A DNA stretch of 64,000 bases, taken from NCBI GenBank assembly GCA_963618015.1, contig CAVEQS010000008.1, positions 1-64,000 on the forward strand, in the 5' to 3' direction. A program made the translations under genes and the position numbers. The notes beneath the pieces are model-generated. The model saw only the letters and a list, made by a program, of their open reading frames with translations. It was not told the DNA's origin and did not search any database. How positions within the stretch are numbered: position 1 is the stretch's first letter; each line of letters starts with the position of its first letter. This document shows positions 59,226 through 64,000 of the stretch, piece by piece. The DNA is from Apopatocola sp963618015 (GTDB lineage Bacteria; Bacillota; Clostridia; Oscillospirales; Oscillospiraceae).

Positions 59226-60452
59226 ATGAAACACACCGCAACAAGAATTTCGGCGCTGCTGCTGGCGCTGACGCTGCTTTTGACCATGGCCGGATGCGGC
59301 GGGAGCACCTCTCCCGCCTCCGCCGGCACCGAGACGACCTCCACTCCGGCGGAGGCCGCCGGTGAAGCGAACACGGCGGGAGATACCGCCGCCTCCCCGG
59401 CCGATGCGCCGGTCATCGAGGGGCTGACCTTTACGGAAGAGACGCCGCTCAAATACGCCAGGGTGTTCCGCCTCTTCCGCTATGAGGGCGGCTATACGCT
59501 CATCCACATCGACGGCGACGCGGACTATCTCGTCGTGCCGGAGGGCGCGGCGGTTCCGGCGAATGTGGACGGCTCCGTCACGGTGCTCCAGCAGCCCGTG
59601 GACAAGATCTATCTCGCGGCGACCTCCGCCATGTCGCTCTTTGCCGCCGTGGATGCGCTCGACCACATCCGCCTCACCGGCACGCGCGAGTCCGGCTGGT
59701 ACATCGATTCCGCCGTGGAAGCGATGCAGCGCGGCGACATCGAGTTCGCCGGAAAGTACAGCGAGCCTGACTATGAGCGCCTGATCGACGAGGAGTGCGA
59801 TCTTGCCATCGAGTCCACGATGATCTACCACACGCCCAAGGTCAAGGAAATGATCGAGGATCTCGGCATCCCCGTGCTGGTCGACCGCTCCAGCTATGAG
59901 CAGCATCCGCTTGGCCGCACCGAGTGGATCAAGCTCTATGCCGCGCTCGTCGGGAAGGACGCCGAGGCGGCGGCATTCTTCGATAAGCAGGCGGACATCA
60001 TCACGCAGCTCGAAGGCTTTGAGAACACCGGCAAGACCGTGGCGTTCTTCTTTGTGAACTCCGACGGCTCCGTCGTCATCCGCAAGCCCACCGACTATAT
60101 TCCGAAGATGATCGAGCTCGCGGGCGGCCACTATGCCTTTGCAGACTTTGTGACCGACCAGACGAACACCTCCATCTCCGTCACCATGGAGACGTTCTAC
60201 GGCAACGCCGTGGACGCCGATGTGCTCATCTATAACGCCTCCATCGACGCGCCCATTTCGAGCATCAATGAGCTGCTCGCCAAGGACGCCCTGTTTGCGG
60301 ACTTCAAGGCCGTGAAGGAGGGCAACGTCTGGTGCACGGGCAAGTCGTTCTATCAGGCGACGGATATCGTGGGCGAAATGATCCGGGACATCCATCTCGT
60401 TCTCACCGACGGCACGGAGAGCGACATGACGTTCCTGACGCGCGTTTCCTGA
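59226..60452 (+). CDS. btuF: Corrinoid-type ABC transporter substrate-binding lipoprotein (BtuF-like)
   Basis: A 408-residue lipoprotein with lipobox MAGC after a hydrophobic helix (ALLLALTLLLTMAGC) and a Ser/Thr/Ala linker. From residue 60 it has the class III periplasmic-binding fold with a helical backbone: the N-lobe begins at PVIEGLTFTEETPLKYARVF, and the C-lobe contains KTVAFFFVNSDGSVVIRKP, YIPKMIELAGGHYAF and DADVLIYNASIDAPI. Iron-siderophore, heme and B12 binders share this fold. Linkage to the cobalamin riboswitch and cbiL supports corrinoids. The RBS (GGGAGGG) overlaps the last codons of the giant gene, and the start is 3 nt after its stop. Confidence 0.85.
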   Translation: MKHTATRISALLLALTLLLTMAGCGGSTSPASAGTETTSTPAEAAGEANTAGDTAASPADAPVIEGLTFTEETPLKYARVFRLFRYEGGYTLIHIDGDADYLVVPEGAAVPANVDGSVTVLQQPVDKIYLAATSAMSLFAAVDALDHIRLTGTRESGWYIDSAVEAMQRGDIEFAGKYSEPDYERLIDEECDLAIESTMIYHTPKVKEMIEDLGIPVLVDRSSYEQHPLGRTEWIKLYAALVGKDAEAAAFFDKQADIITQLEGFENTGKTVAFFFVNSDGSVVIRKPTDYIPKMIELAGGHYAFADFVTDQTNTSISVTMETFYGNAVDADVLIYNASIDAPISSINELLAKDALFADFKAVKEGNVWCTGKSFYQATDIVGEMIRDIHLVLTDGTESDMTFLTRVS

Positions 60453-60455
60453 CCC

Positions 60456-61532
60456 ATGAGCGAGAAATTGACCAATAATATCGCCCCGGCGCAAGCCGGG
60501 GCGTATCTTGTGCATCAGGCGCGGCGGCGCGCCCGGTATGCGCTAGTGTTTATCGTGCTCATCGCGGCGTTCTGCCTTATTACGGTGCTGAACATCAATA
60601 TCGGCAACATCCCCATTCCGCTTGAGCGGATCGTGGAGATACTGTTCACCAAAACCGGCAACCCCACGGAGGTGAACATCATCTGGAAGATTCGCCTGCC
60701 GCGCATTCTGATGGCGGCGATCCTCGGCGGCGCGCTTTCGCTTTCGGGCTTTCTGCTGCAGACATTCTTTGAAAACCCGATCGCCGGGCCGTTCGTGCTC
60801 GGCATTTCGAGCGGCGCGAAGATGGTCGTTGCGTTCGCGATGATCTATTTCATCCAGATTTTCGGCGTCGTGTCGTCGTATACGCTGATCCTGGCGGCGT
60901 TTATCGGCTCGCTGCTCTCGGTGGGGTTCATCCTGCTCTTTTCCCGGCGCATCCCGAGCATGTCCACGCTGCTCGTCGCCGGTATCATGATCGGCTACAT
61001 CTGCACCGCCATCACGGACTTCACCGTGACATTCGCCGCGGATTCCGACATTGTGAACCTGCATAACTGGTCCAAGGGCAGCTTTTCCGGCATGAACTGG
61101 AGCAACGTCGGCGTGGCGGCCACGGTCGTCGGCATTTCCGGCGGCATCACGTTCTTCATGGCTAAGCCCATCGGCGCCTACCAGCTCGGCGAGGCGTATG
61201 CCCAGAGCATGGGCGTGAACATCAAGGCGTTCCGCACGGCGCTGATCGTTCTTTCCAGCGTCCTCTCCGCCACGGTGACGGCGTTCGCCGGGCCGATCTC
61301 GTTTGTGGGCATCGCCGTGCCGTTCCTCATCCGGCACTGTCTCAATACGTCCAAGCCGCTCGTGGTCATCCCGGCCACATTTTTAGGCGGCGGCGTATTC
61401 TGTATGCTGTGCGATCTGATCGCGCGCACCGCCTTCGCGCCGACGGAGCTGAACATCAGCACTGTTACGTCCATTTTCGGCGCGCCGGTCGTTATTTACA
61501 TGATGCTGCGCCGGAAGGGGGGACGGAAATGA
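60456..61532 (+). CDS. btuC: FecCD/BtuC-family ABC permease
   Basis: A 358-residue membrane protein with about ten helices. It shows family features such as IRLPRILMAAILGGALSLSGFLLQTFFENPIAGPFVLGISSGAKM (helix 2-3 region with the RxPR motif) and GPISFVGIAVPFLIRH (coupling loop and following helix). It would form the corrinoid channel with the ATPase whose ATG overlaps its stop. The first 20 residues (SEKLTNNIAPAQAGAYLVHQ) are atypical, and a hairpin overlaps them. An alternative GTG start at 60510 would put that hairpin in the leader. Confidence 0.88.
   Translation: MSEKLTNNIAPAQAGAYLVHQARRRARYALVFIVLIAAFCLITVLNINIGNIPIPLERIVEILFTKTGNPTEVNIIWKIRLPRILMAAILGGALSLSGFLLQTFFENPIAGPFVLGISSGAKMVVAFAMIYFIQIFGVVSSYTLILAAFIGSLLSVGFILLFSRRIPSMSTLLVAGIMIGYICTAITDFTVTFAADSDIVNLHNWSKGSFSGMNWSNVGVAATVVGISGGITFFMAKPIGAYQLGEAYAQSMGVNIKAFRTALIVLSSVLSATVTAFAGPISFVGIAVPFLIRHCLNTSKPLVVIPATFLGGGVFCMLCDLIARTAFAPTELNISTVTSIFGAPVVIYMMLRRKGGRK
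60482..60503 (+). other. GNRA-tetraloop hairpin at the btuF/btuC junction
   Basis: Perfect 9-bp stem CGCCCCGGC (60482-60490) and GCCGGGGCG (60495-60503) with a GCAA loop, 26 nt after the annotated btuC start. Hairpins at such junctions often protect the upstream binding-protein mRNA and lower permease output; this role here is inferred. Confidence 0.6.
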
Positions 61533-62650
61533 CGGATCAGCCCTATTTTGTCATCGACGATCTCACGATCGGCTACCACAAGGTGCCGGTCATCCGCGAT
61601 ATCTCCGTAAAGGTGCAAAAGGGCGAGATCATCGCGCTCATCGGGCCGAACGGCGCGGGCAAGTCCACGCTGCTCAAAACGATCGCGCGCGATTTGGAGC
61701 CGATCCGCGGAAAGATCTATCTCGAAGGCCGGGACATGCAGACGATCACCTACCGCGAGCTCTCCAAAAAGCTCGCTGTGATCCTCACGGAGCGCATCAA
61801 GGTGGAGCTCACCACCTGCCGCGACGTTGTCGCCACCGGCCGGTACCCGTACACCGGGCGGCTCGGCGTGCTCCGCGGCGAGGATCAGCGCATTGTGGAC
61901 GAGGCCATGGAGACCGTCCACGCGCTTGATCTCGCCGAGCGCGACTTTAACGCCATCAGCGACGGCCAGCGCCAGCGCGTGCTGCTCGCGCGCGCCATCG
62001 CTCAGCAGCCGGAGATGATCCTGCTCGATGAGCCGACGTCGTTTCTCGACGTGCGGCATAAGCTCGATCTGCTCACCATTCTCACGCGCATGGCGCGCAA
62101 AAAGAACATTACGGTCATCATGTCGCTCCACGAGATCGATCTCGCGGAGAAGGTGGCCGACCGCATTCTCACCGTGAAGGGCGATACGCAGTTCGGCTAC
62201 GGCGCGCCCGGCGAGGTGTTTGAAGAGCAGGCCATCCGGAAGCTCTACGACATCGAGGACGGGTACTTTGATCCGCTTTTCGGCAGCATTGAGCTCAAAA
62301 AGCCCGCCGGGGAAACGCCGGAGGTATTCGTGCTCGCGGGCGCGGGGACGGGCATTTCCGTCTACCGGAAGCTGCAGCGCGAAAACACCCCGTTCGCTAC
62401 CGGTGTGCTGTACGAAAACGATGTGGACTACCGGCTCGCGCGGCTCCTTGCTGCGGAGACGGTCTCCGTTCCGGCGTTTGCCGCGATCGACGAGACGGTG
62501 TACGACCGGGCATTTGACGTGATGCGCCGGTGCGGCAAAATTCTCCTTGCCGGGGACGCCGCCCGAGAGCCGAACGCGCCGCTCCTTGCGCGCGCGGAGG
62601 CCGCGGGGCTTGCCGTTCTCGATGCGAAAAAGGAGGGGTGGACGCTGTGA
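61529..62650 (+). CDS. btuD: Corrinoid ABC transporter ATPase with C-terminal extension
   Basis: 373 residues from the ATG at 61529, overlapping the btuC stop by 4 nt. The first 255 residues are a standard ABC ATPase: Walker A GPNGAGKST, signature ISDGQRQRVLLARAIA (LSGGQ variant SDGQ), Walker B MILLDEPTSFLD and the H-loop in IMSLHEIDLA. From about residue 256 an extension of roughly 120 residues follows (ETPEVFVLAGAGTGISVYRKLQ ... FDVMRRCGKILLAGDA), with a Rossmann-like Gly-rich start. It is not part of normal BtuD/FepC proteins and could bind a nucleotide or corrinoid. It overlaps cbiL by 4 nt. Confidence 0.9.
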   Translation: MTDQPYFVIDDLTIGYHKVPVIRDISVKVQKGEIIALIGPNGAGKSTLLKTIARDLEPIRGKIYLEGRDMQTITYRELSKKLAVILTERIKVELTTCRDVVATGRYPYTGRLGVLRGEDQRIVDEAMETVHALDLAERDFNAISDGQRQRVLLARAIAQQPEMILLDEPTSFLDVRHKLDLLTILTRMARKKNITVIMSLHEIDLAEKVADRILTVKGDTQFGYGAPGEVFEEQAIRKLYDIEDGYFDPLFGSIELKKPAGETPEVFVLAGAGTGISVYRKLQRENTPFATGVLYENDVDYRLARLLAAETVSVPAFAAIDETVYDRAFDVMRRCGKILLAGDAAREPNAPLLARAEAAGLAVLDAKKEGWTL

Positions 62651-63354
62651 GTCTGGAAAAAGGAACCTTTTACGCCGTGGGCGTCGGCCCCGGCAATCCC
62701 ATGTGGATGACGCGCGAGGCGTGCGCCGTGCTGGAGGCATGCCCCGTGATCGCCGCGCCGCGCACTTCCTCCGGCGAAATGCTCGCGCTCTCTATTGCGC
62801 GCGGCGCCGCTGCGCTTGACGGGAAAACCATTTTGCCGCTGGAGTTTGCTATGTCCCGCGAGGCGTCCGTCCGCGCGCAGGGGTACGAGCGCGCCGCGGA
62901 CGCCATCGCGCGAGAGCTCGATGCCGGGCACAATGTTGCCATGGTGAATCTCGGCGATGTTTCGATCTACGCGACGGCGTACTATGTGCTCGACGTGCTG
63001 CGCCGCCGGGGGTACGATACGCGGATGATTCCCGGTGTGGCGAGCTTTTGCGCCGTGGCTGCGGCGCTCGGGCGGAGCCTTACGGAAATGGAGCAGCCGC
63101 TGCACATCTATCCCGCCGGGGCGGGCGATCTGGATGCCGCGCTCTCACTGCCGGGGACGAAGGTGCTGATGAAGTCCGGCAAAGCCATCGGCGAGACCGC
63201 CGCGGCGCTTTCTCGGCACGGCCTCGCAGAATCGTCCGCCATGGTTGCCGACTGCGGGCTGCCCACACAGCAGGTTTTTGAGACGATGACCGGCCTCCCG
63301 GAGAAGATCAGCTATTTTGCCACCGTGATCGTCCCGGATATCGACAAAAAATAA
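62647..63354 (+). CDS. cbiL: Cobalt-precorrin-2 C20-methyltransferase
   Basis: 235 residues from a GTG at 62647 (GTGA overlap with the btuD stop). FYAVGVGPGNPMWMTREACAVLEACPVIAAPRT is the CbiL/CobI N-terminal motif with its Gly-rich SAM loop, and VAMVNLGDVSIYATAYYVLDVLRRRGYDTRMIPGVASFCAVAAALG matches the second signature. It catalyses an early step of corrin formation and is the only biosynthetic gene placed in the riboswitch-controlled operon instead of the cbi block. A bidirectional terminator follows. Confidence 0.92.
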   Translation: MSLEKGTFYAVGVGPGNPMWMTREACAVLEACPVIAAPRTSSGEMLALSIARGAAALDGKTILPLEFAMSREASVRAQGYERAADAIARELDAGHNVAMVNLGDVSIYATAYYVLDVLRRRGYDTRMIPGVASFCAVAAALGRSLTEMEQPLHIYPAGAGDLDAALSLPGTKVLMKSGKAIGETAAALSRHGLAESSAMVADCGLPTQQVFETMTGLPEKISYFATVIVPDIDKK

Positions 63355-63397
63355 GGGGACGGAGCCGACGCCTCCCCGGCTTCGCCCGGCATAAAGA

Positions 63398-63436
63398 AAA
63401 ATGCCTCTCCCTGCGCATAGCAGGAAGAGGCATTTT
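63398..63436. terminator. Bidirectional terminator between cbiL and the SH3-like gene
   Basis: Arms 63398-63414 and 63420-63436 (AAAATGCCTCTCCCTGC type, one mismatch) with a GCATA loop and A/T flanks on both sides suit both converging transcripts. Confidence 0.85.
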
Positions 63437-63446
63437 GCTGTTATGG

Positions 63447-64000
63447 TTATTTGAGATCGGGGTTGGAGACCTCGGTGTAGTCCGGCGTGGGAGAGGGTGC
63501 GGCTGTCGCGGGGGCAGCGGGGGCGACCGTCGTGCCGCCGTTGGCCGGGGCTTCAGGGGCTGCCGTTGCTGCGGCGGCGTCGGTGGTCGTTTCGCGCAGA
63601 AGCTCACTCGCGGCCCAGCCATAGCGGTCGTCCGCGGTGCGCAGGAGCACCCAGCCGTTCTGCTTGGCGAGCAGCTCTACCGCATCACCCATGTTGAGCG
63701 CCATGTTCTCGCCCCAGTCCATGCCGGGGCCGTAGTGTACGGAGAGCATGAACGGGATGACGGTGGCGTTTTTCGCCTCGTCATACCAGAACTCGTCCGC
63801 CGGGCGGTAGACGTAGCCGAGCATCTCCTCGGTGATCGTGTCGCGCAGAAGCGGCGCGGGGGTGGGTGTCGGCTCCGGGGTCGGTTCGGGCGTGGCGGTA
63901 GGTTCCGGCGTCGGCTCCGGGGTGGGCGTCGGTTCCGGCGTCGGCGTCGGGGCTTCGGTTGCTGCGGCCTGCTGGGCGCGGAAATCGTCGAGCTGCGTCT
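63447..64000 (-). CDS. Pro/Thr-rich protein with SH3-like domain, 5' end outside the window
   Basis: The minus-strand frame is open from the window edge to the stop at 63447, about 184 codons, and the true start lies beyond 64000. Order from the N-terminal side: a short helical piece (TQLDDFRAQQAAATEA), a linker of repeated PTPEP units, then about 60 residues resembling a bacterial SH3 domain (VIPFMLSVHYGPGMDWGENMALNMGDAVELLAKQNGWVLLR), and an Ala/Pro/Thr tail ending in DLK. Such SH3 domains usually bind cell-wall peptide, so an exported wall protein is likely. The catalytic part, if any, is not in view. Confidence 0.75.
   Translation of the reverse strand, partial: TQLDDFRAQQAAATEAPTPTPEPTPTPEPTPEPTATPEPTPEPTPTPAPLLRDTITEEMLGYVYRPADEFWYDEAKNATVIPFMLSVHYGPGMDWGENMALNMGDAVELLAKQNGWVLLRTADDRYGWAASELLRETTTDAAAATAAPEAPANGGTTVAPAAPATAAPSPTPDYTEVSNPDLK

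Noticed and set aside
56292..60515. A 1407-codon minus-strand open frame under the giant gene, btuF and the start of btuC
   Set aside because: Spectacular length, but it crosses three genes, has no RBS, and gives an Arg/Val/Gly/His-rich sequence without a recognisable family. The same effect produces long frames at 53397-56291, 46265-48634, 20683-22908 and 6377-8968.
1..64000. CRISPR arrays, rRNA genes, prophage genes
   Set aside because: No regularly spaced short repeats, rRNA sequence or phage structural or integrase genes were seen anywhere in the window.

Overview
The window looks like a chromosomal segment of a G+C-rich, strictly anaerobic gut Firmicute, probably a Clostridia/Oscillospirales-type bacterium. 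This placement is inferred from gene content: a monomeric [FeFe] hydrogenase, HemW, the anaerobic (early-cobalt) corrinoid pathway, a VanW-family envelope protein, lipobox lipoproteins, MocR and FadR regulators, and strong AGGAGG-type ribosome binding sites. No rRNA, CRISPR array, integrase or phage structural gene was seen.

Left part (1-12.1 kb): the right end of an IS3-family element, a lipoprotein with a transglutaminase-like domain (minus strand), an HTH-GHKL-STAS-like regulator with a three-copy operator next to its promoter, htpG, a mobile-type inverted repeat, hemW, a VanW-family protein, metG, a peptide deformylase homologue and an ArsC/Spx-like reductase. From 12.5 to 18.3 kb lies a visibly A+T-rich four-gene cassette (m5C DNA methyltransferase, ParB-like protein, SNF2 helicase, DUF3883 nuclease-like protein) ending beside a tRNA-Pro(TGG) gene. 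It is a candidate restriction-modification-type defence island.

Middle part (18.5-40.7 kb): trmB, dusB, an ECF sigma/anti-sigma pair and an [FeFe] hydrogenase. Then comes a MocR regulator whose PLP-binding lysine position is isoleucine, divergent from a UroD-like / oxidoreductase / cysteine desulfidase / two-transporter group. A FadR-type regulator and an acyltransferase-3-like membrane protein follow. This pair is flanked on the left by an 11-codon remnant of a second pncB and on the right by intact pncB, each beside a near-identical terminator, which records a recombination event. A truncated GH1-like protein, a YgiQ radical SAM protein overlapping a DUF1294 gene, an RNA methyltransferase and a CotH/lamin-tail protein complete the region.

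Right part (40.7-63.4 kb) is a corrinoid region. Ten genes encode cobyrinate/cobinamide steps (cbiA, C, D, F, G, H, a cbiJ-E-T triple fusion, cbiB, a CobD-like decarboxylase and cbiP). Next is a promoter, a cobalamin riboswitch and an intrinsic terminator in front of a 2336-residue secreted multi-repeat protein that ends in half of a BtuF-like domain. That gene is followed by btuF, btuC, btuD (with an unusual C-terminal extension) and cbiL. The riboswitch therefore appears to control a surface capture and uptake system for corrinoids, in which the giant repeat protein would act as a Gram-positive surface receptor feeding BtuFCD. This is the strongest candidate for an undescribed system here. 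The window ends inside a minus-strand gene with a Pro/Thr-rich linker and an SH3-like domain.
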